A stretch of DNA of 47,423 nucleotides. It comes from Paracoccaceae bacterium (GTDB lineage Bacteria > Pseudomonadota > Alphaproteobacteria > Rhodobacterales > Rhodobacteraceae). Numbering within the stretch: the stretch's first letter is position 1; each line of letters opens with the position of its first letter. Below are positions 16,296-25,442 of this stretch, in pieces. The stretch lies in assembly GCA_029862205.1 (NCBI GenBank), contig JAOTXT010000029.1, positions 1-47,423 of the forward strand, written 5' to 3'. The notes beneath the pieces are model-generated. The model saw only the letters and a list, made by a program, of their open reading frames with translations, ran no database searches and was not told the origin of the DNA. The position numbers and the translations under genes were made by a program.

Positions 16296-17240
16296 TCAGC
16301 GCTCGCCGCGGCGGTAAGGCTTCATCAGCGCCTGCGGGACGCGTGCGCGTCGCGACATAATCACCAGCGCCACAATCGACAGGATATAGGGCATCATCAG
16401 GAACAGCTGATAGGGCACTGCCTTGCCAAAATGGGCCTGGAGGCGGAGCTGGTAGCCGTCGAAGAGCGCGAAAAGCACGGCACCGAGCAGGGCTCGGCTG
16501 GGCCGCCATGTCGAGAACACCACCAGCGCGATGCAGACCCAGCCCCGGCCCTGGACCATTGTCGGGAAGAAGCTGTTGAAGGCGGCGAGCGTCAAGAAGG
16601 CACCACCGACGCCCATCAACGCGCTGCCCGCGCAGATGGCGCCGATGCGGAGTCCGATCGGGTTGAGCCCCTGCGCCTCGGCCGCATGCGGGTTTTCGCC
16701 GGTCATGCGCACGGCGAGGCCCAGGGGTGTGCGGGCCATGACATAGGCCAGCAGCAGGGCGACGGCGAGCGCCAGATAGGTCAGTGGCGTTTGGCTGAAG
16801 AGTGTTGGCCCCAGGAACGGTAGATCCGAGAGCAACGGCACCGCGTAGGTCTGGAACGGCTCGACCGTTGGTGGCGTGCCCTGGACCGGCACGGCAAGGC
16901 GGAAGATGTAGTAGCTGAGCGACGAAGCGAAGAGGGTGACGCCCAGCCCCGTCACATGCTGCGAGAGGCCAAGGTTCACCGTCATCAGCGCATGGAGCAG
17001 CCCAAAGACCGCGCCGCAAGCAGCCGCCGCGAAGACCCCCGCCCACAGATCACCGCCCTGATAGACCGTCAGCCAGCCGACCATCGCGCCGAAGGTCATG
17101 ATCCCCTCGATCCCGAGGTTCAGTACGCCCGCCCGCTCACACAAGAGCGCGCCCAGCGTGCCGAAGATCAGCGGCGTGGCGATGCGCAGAACCGAGGACC
17201 AGAGGCCAACGGTGAAAAGAATATCGACCAGTTCGCTCAC
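16296..17240 (-). CDS. BMP-type (nucleoside/nucleobase) ABC transporter permease, second subunit
   Basis: 314 residues from a GTG at 17240 that overlaps the stop of the first permease (GTGA, 4 bp). The frame stays open far upstream, but that part is antisense-like shadow. About ten spans; the segment LLCERAGVLNLGIEGIMTFG near residue 30 is the hallmark of the YufQ/NupQ permease class that works with BMP-family binding proteins. MTGENPHAAEAQGLNPIGLRI in the middle is the cytoplasmic coupling loop for the ATPase. Together with the other three subunits it imports nucleosides or nucleobases. It is last in the operon; convergent transcription ends 2 bp away. Confidence 0.9.
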   Translation of the reverse strand: MSELVDILFTVGLWSSVLRIATPLIFGTLGALLCERAGVLNLGIEGIMTFGAMVGWLTVYQGGDLWAGVFAAAACGAVFGLLHALMTVNLGLSQHVTGLGVTLFASSLSYYIFRLAVPVQGTPPTVEPFQTYAVPLLSDLPFLGPTLFSQTPLTYLALAVALLLAYVMARTPLGLAVRMTGENPHAAEAQGLNPIGLRIGAICAGSALMGVGGAFLTLAAFNSFFPTMVQGRGWVCIALVVFSTWRPSRALLGAVLFALFDGYQLRLQAHFGKAVPYQLFLMMPYILSIVALVIMSRRARVPQALMKPYRRGER

Positions 17241-18286
17241 CGCACCACCCGGTAGGTCGAGAGGAAGAGCGCGACCAGCATGGTCAAGAGCGCCAGTGAC
17301 ACGGTGACATCGGCGATGAAGCTCGGCACCTCGAGCGAGCGGCTCATCCCGTCGGCGCCGACGAACATCGCGGCGACGAAGATCGCCGCGGCGACCACGC
17401 CCAAGGGATTGAGGTTCGCCAGCATCGCCACCACGATTCCCGCGTAGCCGAAGCCGGGCGATAGCGCGGTCGAAACATGGCCCTTGACGCCCATCACCTC
17501 GACCGCACCGGCGAGACCGGCCAACCCGCCGGAGAGGCAGGCGACCTTTATCAACGTCCATGAGATCGGGACGCCGGCGAAGCGCGCGGCGGCGGCGTTC
17601 AGCCCCGCCGCCCGCGACTGCATTCCGAAGACCGAGTAGCGGTTGACCAGGAAGACCACAATTGCGGCAATGATCGCGATGACCAGCCCCAGATGCAGGC
17701 GCGACTTCGGCACCAGTTTCGGCAACCGCGCATCCCCGTCGACCGGCACCGATTGCGGCCAACCGAAGGCCAGCGGGTCGCGCATGAAGCCCTCGATGGC
17801 AAGCGAGACGAAGAGCAGCACGATGAAGTTGAGCAGCAGCGTGGTTACGACCTCGTCCACCCCAAAGCGGAAGCGCAGGGTGACCGGCACGACCAAAAGG
17901 ACCATGCCCGCCAAGGCGCCGACCACCATCAAGAAGGGGATCAGCAGCAAGGGTGGCAGGCCGAACGCGCCCCCAGACCCCGCCGCCGCAACCGCCAGCG
18001 CGCCCAGATAAAGTTGCCCCTCGGCCCCGATATTCCAGACCTGGGCTCGGAAGGCGACCGCGACCGCCAGCCCGGTGAAGATCAGCGGTGTCGCCCGGGT
18101 CAGGGTCTCGGTGATCGCCAGCCGCGAGCCGAAGGCGCTGATCAGGATCTTCTGGAACGCTTCGAGGACCGGCGCTCCCGACAGCGCGATCAGAAAGCCC
18201 GTGATCGCCAGCGCGACCGCCACCGCGATCAGTGGCGCGCCCATCAGAAGGATGGGCGACCGGGTCTCGCGCCGCTCAAACCGCAT
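17237..18286 (-). CDS. BMP-type (nucleoside/nucleobase) ABC transporter permease, first subunit
   Basis: 349 residues from the ATG at 18286. A GTG at 18307 in the same frame is a less likely start, since the ATG has GGAC upstream and lies within the usual overlap with the ATPase gene (11 bp). The protein is YufP/NupP-like. After the first span comes AFGSRLAITETLTRATPLIF, then FRAQVWNIGAEGQLYLGALA, which is conserved in the BMP class. The coupling loop is SRAAGLNAAAARFAGVPISW. It forms the inner-membrane pore with the second permease. All four transporter genes are consecutive on the minus strand. Confidence 0.9.
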   Translation of the reverse strand: MRFERRETRSPILLMGAPLIAVAVALAITGFLIALSGAPVLEAFQKILISAFGSRLAITETLTRATPLIFTGLAVAVAFRAQVWNIGAEGQLYLGALAVAAAGSGGAFGLPPLLLIPFLMVVGALAGMVLLVVPVTLRFRFGVDEVVTTLLLNFIVLLFVSLAIEGFMRDPLAFGWPQSVPVDGDARLPKLVPKSRLHLGLVIAIIAAIVVFLVNRYSVFGMQSRAAGLNAAAARFAGVPISWTLIKVACLSGGLAGLAGAVEVMGVKGHVSTALSPGFGYAGIVVAMLANLNPLGVVAAAIFVAAMFVGADGMSRSLEVPSFIADVTVSLALLTMLVALFLSTYRVVR

Positions 18287-19805
18287 CGGCCATGTCGTCC
18301 CAGACACCAGCCATCATCAGGCCCATTTTGCGCGGGTCCAGATGATCCGCATCGACCGATGGCGACAGGCGGCCCCGGTAGATTGCCTGCGCCCGATCGG
18401 CGAGCGCAATCACCTCGTCCAGGTCCTCCGAGATCAGGATCACGCCTGCACCGCCCCGGCGCGCGGCAAGGATCTCCGCATGGACCGCGGCGATGGCGCC
18501 CTCGTCGAGGCCCCTGGTCGGCTGGGCGGCGATCAAGAGCCGCGGCGCGTCCGAGAGATTCCGGCCGAAGATCAGCTTCTGCATGTTGCCGCCGGACAAG
18601 AGCCGCGTTTCGGTCTCGGGCCCGCCACCGCGCACGTCGAAGCGTGCGATCATGTCGCGGCAGAATTCGCGGGCGGCCTGGCGGCGCACAAGGCCGCGGC
18701 GCGAAAAGCGCGGATCATCGATCTTCTCGAGCACGGTGTTCTGCCACAGGGTGAAGTCGCCCACCGCGCCCTCGGTGTTGCGGTCCTCGGGGATGCGTGC
18801 GACGCCGAGGCGCACCAGGTCGCGCGCGGTCAAGGTTGAGGCATCGCGGCCGTCGAAGGTGAGCCGCCCAGCCGTCGGGCGGGCGAGGCCGCTCAGCAAT
18901 TGGGCCAGCGCCGCCTGGCCGTTTCCCGAGACGCCGATGATCCCGAGGATTTCGGATTCCCGGAGGGTGAAGCTGACCTGGTCGAGGCGCTTCTCGCCGC
19001 CGGTCCCGACATCGATCCCCTCGGCCTCGACGATGACCTTGCCTGGCTCGACCCGGCCGCGGACCGGGCGGTCGACCCGGCGCCCGACCATCAGCTCGGC
19101 CAGCTCGTCCTTTGTGGTCGCGCCCGAAAGGCGTTCGGCAGTGACGCGTCCGCCGCGCAGCACGACGATCCGGTCGGCGGCGCTGAGCACCTCGTTCAGC
19201 TTGTGCGAGATGAAGATGATCGAGAGCCCGTCCTTGGCCATGCCGCGCAGGGTCTCGAACAGGTGCTCGGCTTCTTGCGTCGTCAGGACAGCGGTTGGCT
19301 CGTCCAGGATCAGGATGCGGGCCTCGTTATAGAGCGCTTTGAGGATCTCAACCCGTTGCTTTTCGCCGACCGAGAGGTCGCTGACCCGCGCATCAGGGTC
19401 GACCGCGAGGCCAAACCGCTCTGCGAGTTCGCCGAGCTTACGCCGCGCCGCGCGGGTGGCCGAGGCGAGGCGGATCAGGCTCTCGGTCCCGGTCATGACA
19501 TTTTCCAGCACGGTCAGATTGGGGGCGAGCGTGAAGTGCTGGTGCACCATGCCGACACCCGCATCGATCGCCGCTCGCGTCTGCCCCAGCGGCAGTTCGC
19601 GGCCTTCGATCACCACTCGGCCGGTATCCGGCACATAGTGGCCGAAGAGGATGTTCATCAGCGTGGTCTTGCCCGCGCCGTTCTCGCCCAGAAGCGCCAG
19701 CACCTCGCCCTCGGCCAGGGTGACGGTGACATCCTCGTTCGCCACGATGGGGCCGAAGCGCTTGGAGATACCTTCAAGCTGGAGGATCGGTGCGGGGGCG
19801 GTCAT
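18276..19805 (-). CDS. BMP-type ABC transporter ATP-binding protein (tandem ABC domains)
   Basis: 509 residues from the ATG at 19805, with two fused ABC domains as in sugar (XylG) and nucleoside (NupO) importers. Domain one has Walker A GENGAGKTT at 40-48, the signature LSVGEKQRVEILKAL and Walker B RILILDEPTAVL. Domain two has a degenerate Walker A (GVSGNGQAAL) and a signature LLSGGNMQKLIFGRNL, which is usual for the class and means one half carries most of the hydrolysis. The start is where the ABC homology begins; the longer open frame upstream covers the extragenic palindromes and is not coding. It energises the two permeases. Confidence 0.93.
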   Translation of the reverse strand: MTAPAPILQLEGISKRFGPIVANEDVTVTLAEGEVLALLGENGAGKTTLMNILFGHYVPDTGRVVIEGRELPLGQTRAAIDAGVGMVHQHFTLAPNLTVLENVMTGTESLIRLASATRAARRKLGELAERFGLAVDPDARVSDLSVGEKQRVEILKALYNEARILILDEPTAVLTTQEAEHLFETLRGMAKDGLSIIFISHKLNEVLSAADRIVVLRGGRVTAERLSGATTKDELAELMVGRRVDRPVRGRVEPGKVIVEAEGIDVGTGGEKRLDQVSFTLRESEILGIIGVSGNGQAALAQLLSGLARPTAGRLTFDGRDASTLTARDLVRLGVARIPEDRNTEGAVGDFTLWQNTVLEKIDDPRFSRRGLVRRQAAREFCRDMIARFDVRGGGPETETRLLSGGNMQKLIFGRNLSDAPRLLIAAQPTRGLDEGAIAAVHAEILAARRGGAGVILISEDLDEVIALADRAQAIYRGRLSPSVDADHLDPRKMGLMMAGVWDDMADAV

Positions 19806-19831
19806 GGGCGTTCCGGCGTCTTTTGTCGTCT

Positions 19832-19877
19832 TCCCGGACGCGGCGCAGCACGCAAGCGGTGCGCCGCTGATCCGGGA
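19832..19877. repeat. Alphaproteobacterial REP-like palindrome
   Basis: Outer arms TCCCGGA/TCCGGGA (19832-19838/19871-19877) enclose inner arms GCGGCGCA/TGCGCCGC (19840-19847/19860-19867) around a 12-base loop. I recall this kind of sequence as a common extragenic palindrome in alphaproteobacterial genomes. It lies between the binding-protein and ATPase genes. Confidence 0.6.
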
Positions 19878-19902
19878 TCTCGATGATCTGCGCAGAGTGG
19901 CG

Positions 19903-19931
19903 CGAGGCCCCGGATCAAGCCCGGGGCCTCG
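19903..19931. repeat. Strong intra-operon hairpin (GGATCAAG-type extragenic palindrome)
   Basis: Perfect 11-bp arms CGAGGCCCCGG (19903-19913) and CCGGGGCCTCG (19921-19931) around loop ATCAAGC. It lies just after the stop of the binding-protein gene in transcription order, where such a stem can protect the upstream mRNA and let the binding protein be made in excess over the membrane subunits. Confidence 0.7.
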
Positions 19932-19947
19932 GAAGCACCCGTCGAGA

Positions 19948-20925
19948 TCAGGTCGGCTCGTCGAAGTTGATCGGCACCTCGAATTCGCCTGCCTTGATCG
20001 CGGCGCGGACTTCCTCCATCGGGGCGATCGCCTCTTGGGGAACCATCGACGGCGTATAGAGGATGTCGTTCCCACCCTCTTTCATCAGGCAGTATGGCGT
20101 GTAATCGCGCCCGTTCGGGCCGCCGGCCAGCTTGTCCGCGACAGCCGCATCGAGCAGCGGCCTGAAATACCACATGGCGTTGGCGAAGATCGTGTCCGGG
20201 TAACGCGACGTATAGTCGATCAGCGAGCCGATCGCCTTGATCCCGCGTTCCTTGGCCGCATCCGCCGTGCCGATCCGCTCGCCGAACAGGATGTCCGCGC
20301 CCGCGTCGATCTGGGCGAGCCCCGCTTCGCGCGCCTTCGGCGGGTCGAAGAAGGTGCCGATGAAGCCGATCAGGTGCTCGGCATTCGTGTTGACCGCGTC
20401 GACCCCTGCCCTGAAACCGTTGATCAGCATGTTGACCTCGGGGATTGGGATCGCGCCCACCGCGCCGAACTTGTTCGACTGGCTCATCTTCCCGGCCAAC
20501 ATGCCGGACAAGTAAGCGCCCTCGTGGTTCCAGGTGCCAAACGTGCCGAAATTGTCTCCCGATGGCCCGCCGGACGAGCCCAGCAGGAAGGCGGTGTCAG
20601 CGTAGTCCGCCGCGACTTCACGGATCTCCTGCTCGACCGCATAGGCCTCGCCGACGATCAGTTCGGCGCCGCTCTCGGCATATTCGCGGCAGGCGCGGCC
20701 GTAATCGGTGCCGCTGACGCCCTCGGAGAAAGTGTATTCGATGGCGCCCTCCTTGTCGGCGTTTACCATCGCTTCGTGCATGCGCGAGTTCCACGCGTTC
20801 TCGACCGGCGAGGCGTGGACGCCCGCAACCTTGATCCGGGCCTGGCCGATCACCGGCGGCGCGGCCAGCACCAAGCTGGCGGCGGCGGCGCCTTTCAGGA
20901 TAGTGCGGCGTTTCAGGGTTCTCAT
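19948..20925 (-). CDS. BMP family ABC transporter substrate-binding protein
   Basis: 325 residues from the ATG at 20925. The ATG two codons upstream directly abuts the ribosome site GGGAGGAG, so the second ATG has the better spacing (about 6 nt). The N-terminus MRTLKRRTILKGAAAASLVL has a twin-arginine-like signal; cleavage is predicted near VIGQA, and there is no lipobox Cys. The body is the PnrA/BMP fold, with EGVSGTDYGRACREYAESGA and GTWNHEGAYLSGMLAGKMS. BMP proteins bind nucleosides or nucleobases in the periplasm. It lies between the deaminase and ATPase genes, so a pyrimidine base or nucleoside is the likely ligand. Confidence 0.9.
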   Translation of the reverse strand: MRTLKRRTILKGAAAASLVLAAPPVIGQARIKVAGVHASPVENAWNSRMHEAMVNADKEGAIEYTFSEGVSGTDYGRACREYAESGAELIVGEAYAVEQEIREVAADYADTAFLLGSSGGPSGDNFGTFGTWNHEGAYLSGMLAGKMSQSNKFGAVGAIPIPEVNMLINGFRAGVDAVNTNAEHLIGFIGTFFDPPKAREAGLAQIDAGADILFGERIGTADAAKERGIKAIGSLIDYTSRYPDTIFANAMWYFRPLLDAAVADKLAGGPNGRDYTPYCLMKEGGNDILYTPSMVPQEAIAPMEEVRAAIKAGEFEVPINFDEPT

Positions 20926-20949
20926 GGTCATCTCCTCCCTAGGTTTTGG

Positions 20950-22254
20950 TTATGGTGTCCCTTTTGGCGGGTCGGTGGGCGCGTAATCCGCCGGATCGAT
21001 CGTGTCTGGCCGGCCCTCGATCTTCAAGGTGCTGACCTGCTCGGGCGCGGTGGCGATCACGCGGCCCTTGCGGACCACAGCGAGACGCGTCGCCCGAAGC
21101 CGGATCGCCTCGACCGGATCGGCGGCCTGCAACAGCACCATATCGGCGCGGTGCCCCGGCGCAATGCCGTAACCTTCCAGCCCCAGCGCCTTGGCCGGGT
21201 TCGCGGTCACCGCGTCGAAGCACTGGCGCATGGCGGCACGCGAGGTCATCTGGCCGACATGGAGCGCCATCGACGCGACTTCGAGCATGTCGCCGGAACC
21301 GAGCGAATACCAGGGGTCCATCACGCAGTCGTGGCCGTAGGCGACGTTCAGCCCGGCTGCCATCAGCTCTGGGATGCGGGTCTGGCCGCGCCGTTTCGGA
21401 TAGGTGTCGCGGCGGCCCTGGATACAGATGTTGATCAGCGGGTTGGCGATCACCTGGATATCCGCCTCGGCCATCAGCGGGATCAGCTTCGAGACATAGT
21501 AATTGTCCATCGAATGCATCGAGGTCAGGTGCGAGCCCGCGACGCGGCCTTGCAGCCCGTGGCGCACGGTCTCCTGCGACAGGGTCTCGATATGCCGCGA
21601 CATGGGGTCGTCGGTCTCGTCGCAATGCATGTCGACGGGCAGGCCCCGGTCTGCGGCGATGCGGCAGAGGGCGCCGACCGAGGCCGCTCCGTCGGCCATA
21701 GTGCGCTCGAAATGGGGGATGCCGCCGACCACATCGACGCCCATGTCAAGCGCGCGGCCCAGCGCATCGACCGCGCCGGGTGCACGGAAATATCCGTCCT
21801 GGGGGAAGGCGACGAGTTGCAGGTCGATATAGGGGGCGACGCGCTCGCGCACATCCAGCATTGCTTCGACGGTCAGGAGGCGCGGGTCGGAGACATCCAC
21901 ATGAGACCGGATGGCAAGCAGGCCTTTCGAAACCGCGAGGTCGCAATACCTGAGCGCCCGCTCGACCAGGCCCTCATGGGTTAAGTGCGGTTTCAACTCT
22001 CCCCAAAGCGCGATGCCCTCCAGCAGCGTGCCGGAGACATTCATCCGGGGCAATCCCAGCGACAGCGTCGCATCCATGTGGAAATGCGCATCAACGAAGG
22101 GGGGCGTGACCAGGCGTCCCTTCGCGTCGAGCACGTGGCCGGCTTCGGCGGTGATGCCGCGCTCGACCGCCGAGATGGTGCCGCCAGAGACGGCGATGTC
22201 GATCTGCGACCGGCCATCCGGCAGGGTGGCGTTCTTGACGAGCAGATCGAACAT
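20950..22254 (-). CDS. Cytosine deaminase-like amidohydrolase
   Basis: 434 residues from the ATG at 22254, preceded by GGGAGGGAG. Metal ligands of the amidohydrolase barrel are H57 and H59 (DAHFHMD), H209 (MHCDETDD) and D308 (GHDCVMDPWY). E212 is the proton shuttle and Q151 (FPQ) matches the cytosine-contacting Gln of E. coli CodA. One difference stands out: the residue after the metal Asp is Cys309 where E. coli CodA (from memory) has Asp314, a position known to shape specificity. The gene heads the nucleobase-transporter operon and its promoter region has a RutR-like palindrome. Cytosine to uracil is the best guess, but a related pyrimidine or purine is possible. Confidence 0.85.
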   Translation of the reverse strand: MFDLLVKNATLPDGRSQIDIAVSGGTISAVERGITAEAGHVLDAKGRLVTPPFVDAHFHMDATLSLGLPRMNVSGTLLEGIALWGELKPHLTHEGLVERALRYCDLAVSKGLLAIRSHVDVSDPRLLTVEAMLDVRERVAPYIDLQLVAFPQDGYFRAPGAVDALGRALDMGVDVVGGIPHFERTMADGAASVGALCRIAADRGLPVDMHCDETDDPMSRHIETLSQETVRHGLQGRVAGSHLTSMHSMDNYYVSKLIPLMAEADIQVIANPLINICIQGRRDTYPKRRGQTRIPELMAAGLNVAYGHDCVMDPWYSLGSGDMLEVASMALHVGQMTSRAAMRQCFDAVTANPAKALGLEGYGIAPGHRADMVLLQAADPVEAIRLRATRLAVVRKGRVIATAPEQVSTLKIEGRPDTIDPADYAPTDPPKGTP

Positions 22255-22313
22255 GTCTCCCTCCCGGCTTCCCCCAAAGCTTACCCGGCGGCCGGCAGCC
22301 ACGTTAGGGTTGG

Positions 22314-22331
22314 TTTGACCGAAAGGTCAAA
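22314..22331. promoter_or_regulatory. RutR-like operator palindrome
   Basis: TTTGACCGAAAGGTCAAA is a perfect 7-bp inverted repeat with a 4-bp spacer, 60 bp upstream of the deaminase start and 75 bp from the divergent CDGSH gene. The E. coli RutR consensus as I recall it is TTGACCANNTGGTCAA, with the same half-sites and the same spacing. RutR-type TetR repressors respond to uracil and control pyrimidine use, which fits the genes that follow. Confidence 0.6.
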
Positions 22332-22405
22332 TTCATTTCAACCGCTTGACGGAGTTGCCTGGCTGTGGCGACGATGGGACACGTGAAAGAACAGGAGCGA
22401 GCGCC

Positions 22406-22651
22406 ATGTCCGAGTCCCCGATCATCGCCCAGAAGGAGCCCTATGGCGTCGAGGTCGAGGAGGGCAAAGCCTATTTCTGGTGCGCCTGCGGGCGGTCCCA
22501 GAAGCAACCGTTCTGCGACGGTAGTCACAAGGGAACGGGGCTGACGCCGGTTCGGCATGTGGCCGGGAAGGACGGCAAGCTGTGGTTCTGCGGCTGCAAG
22601 CAGACCGGCAAGGCGCCCTTGTGCGACGGGACGCATAAGAAGCTGGATTAA
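22406..22651 (+). CDS. Dual CDGSH iron-sulfur domain protein
   Basis: 81 residues with two complete CDGSH sites. The first has C26, C28, C37 and H41 (CACGRSQKQPFCDGSH). The second has C62, C64, C73 and H77 (CGCKQTGKAPLCDGTH). Each site binds a 2Fe-2S cluster through three Cys and one His, so the protein probably carries two redox- or transfer-active clusters. The start at 22406 follows AGGAGCGA. It has no signal peptide or membrane span and is therefore soluble, unlike mitoNEET. It is divergent from the cytosine-deaminase operon. The specific partner is unknown. Confidence 0.92.
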   Translation: MSESPIIAQKEPYGVEVEEGKAYFWCACGRSQKQPFCDGSHKGTGLTPVRHVAGKDGKLWFCGCKQTGKAPLCDGTHKKLD

Positions 22652-22707
22652 GGACATTCAGGCACCGACGGTTCATCGTGGGCCCGGCTCGGGGCCGGGG
22701 CATTTGG

Positions 22708-23793
22708 TTAAGCGGATGCGGCCGCCTGCGTAGACAAACTCGCCGCCACCACCATATCCGCGGCCGTCGGGCTGAGCGCGATCGGCGTGTCGTGCATGAT
22801 CGCCAGCCTGGTCAACGCCTGCAGGTCCACGTCGGCACCCAAGGGTGTGGCGGGGTCGGCGAAGAAGATCACCGCATCAAGCTCGCCGGTGGCGATAAGG
22901 GCGCCGAGCTGCTGGTCGCCGCCGCGCGCGCCGCGCTGTAGCCGCTGGACCACCAGCTTGGGCGCCGTCTCGGCGATCATCGTTCCAGTGCCGCCGGTGC
23001 AGATCAGCCGGTGCCCCGTCAGCGCCCTGCGGTGACGCAGGATCCAGGCCTTGAGATGCGCCTTGCGGGCGTTGTGCGCGACCACCGCAAACCGCCGCGG
23101 CGCGGTCGAGCGGGCGAGCGCCGCCCCGGTCATCGCCAGAATGCTACGGACCTGCGAGGCGAAGCCCTCGCCCTCGGCGGGGAAGGCGCCATCAAGGGCT
23201 GCTGTGCCCACGGTGAAGCCCGCCGCCCCGGCTTTAGCGGCGGCGATCACCCGTTCTTCCCGGTCGATGCTCCCGGCCATGACGACCGGTTTCGCCACCG
23301 CGGCACAGACCGCTCGCATCAGGCTCTCCACATCGCCCTGATAGCGGTAGGCGAGAAGGTCGAGCCCATGCACATGCTCGAGATCGGTCAGGCGGCGGGC
23401 GCTCTCGACGATCTCGGCCTCGGTCCCATCGAGGACGCTGGGGTGGCCGACGATCCGTCCGGCGAATGGATGATAACGGACCGGGTGATCCCGGGTGATC
23501 TCGGTCACGAGCTGCGCCCGCGTGCCGCCCAGCAAGCAATCCACGTCGAGATCGACCGCAGCCCGGGCCGAGGCGAGCTCGCTCTTCTCGTCGAGGCTGA
23601 CGACTTCGAGGTAGGACCGGCCGCCGGCCTGGCGGATCGTATCGGCCAGCGCTTTCAGATCGGCGAACGGCAGGCCAACATTCTTGAAGCCGATATGGCG
23701 CGCGCCGCCCTCGAGGGCCTCGTCGAGTCGGGTCCGCGCATCCGGGATGGTGCGGTCCTGGGATGTCAGCATCAGAATGAAGTTGAACGCCAT
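22708..23793 (-). CDS. Fusion of a phosphate-binding TIM-barrel domain with a methylglyoxal synthase-like domain
   Basis: 361 residues from the ATG at 23793, preceded by AGGGAGG. Residues about 1-225 look like an alpha/beta barrel of HisA/TrpC style: FILMLTSQDRTIPDA, YLEVVSLDEKSE, then VMAGSIDREERV and FTVGTAALDGAF, the last two resembling a phosphate-binding beta7/beta8 site. Residues about 235-355 match methylglyoxal synthase: FAVVAHNARKAHL, ICTGGTG, GGDQQLGALI, VIFFADP. Against E. coli MgsA (from memory), His19, Asp71, Asp91 and Asp101 are kept as H240, D293, D313 and D323, but Asp20 is N241 and the catalytic His98 is A320. It may act on dihydroxyacetone phosphate or a related sugar phosphate with changed chemistry. 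It is divergent from purA. Confidence 0.75.
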   Translation of the reverse strand: MAFNFILMLTSQDRTIPDARTRLDEALEGGARHIGFKNVGLPFADLKALADTIRQAGGRSYLEVVSLDEKSELASARAAVDLDVDCLLGGTRAQLVTEITRDHPVRYHPFAGRIVGHPSVLDGTEAEIVESARRLTDLEHVHGLDLLAYRYQGDVESLMRAVCAAVAKPVVMAGSIDREERVIAAAKAGAAGFTVGTAALDGAFPAEGEGFASQVRSILAMTGAALARSTAPRRFAVVAHNARKAHLKAWILRHRRALTGHRLICTGGTGTMIAETAPKLVVQRLQRGARGGDQQLGALIATGELDAVIFFADPATPLGADVDLQALTRLAIMHDTPIALSPTAADMVVAASLSTQAAASA

Positions 23794-23928
23794 GGCCGAC
23801 CTCCCTTGTCCGCGCGGGATGATACCGCCTTGATGGCGCTTTGGGAAATGGCGGGACAAGGACAAATGACCGCTTCCCCGGCCCGGTCCCATTCCCTATA
23901 AGACCCCGTCAATTCGGGAGACCGTGCC

Positions 23929-25221
<1,293 letters not shown>

Positions 25222-25223
25222 CG

Positions 25224-25442
25224 ATGACCTACCGCACCCGCCGCATCCTGTCGCTTCTGCTGCTGCTCGTCGGCTTGCCGATCTATGTCGTGGTCGCGGT
25301 CACGGTGGTTGGCTGGATCGACCGGCCGCACATCCTGATCGAGGTGGCGGTCTATGTGGCGCTGGGATTCCTTTGGGCGCTGCCCTTCCGCTCGATCTTC
25401 CGGGGCGTCGGGCGTGAGGACCCGGACAAGCCGCAAGATTAG
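25224..25442 (+). CDS. DUF2842 family small membrane protein
   Basis: 72 residues with two hydrophobic spans (ILSLLLLLVGLPIYVVVAV and ILIEVAVYVALGFLWALPF). It ends with FRGVGREDPDKPQD, the usual C-terminus of DUF2842 proteins, which I know only from alphaproteobacteria. It probably sits in the inner membrane as a hairpin. It starts 2 bp after purA and is likely co-transcribed. The function is unknown. Its stop codon overlaps the stop of the convergent hydrolase gene (25439-25442). Confidence 0.85.
   Translation: MTYRTRRILSLLLLLVGLPIYVVVAVTVVGWIDRPHILIEVAVYVALGFLWALPFRSIFRGVGREDPDKPQD

Noticed and set aside
19651-21984. 777-codon open frame on the plus strand
   Set aside because: Antisense to the BMP binding-protein and deaminase genes, whose motifs are unmistakable; no recognisable domain of its own.
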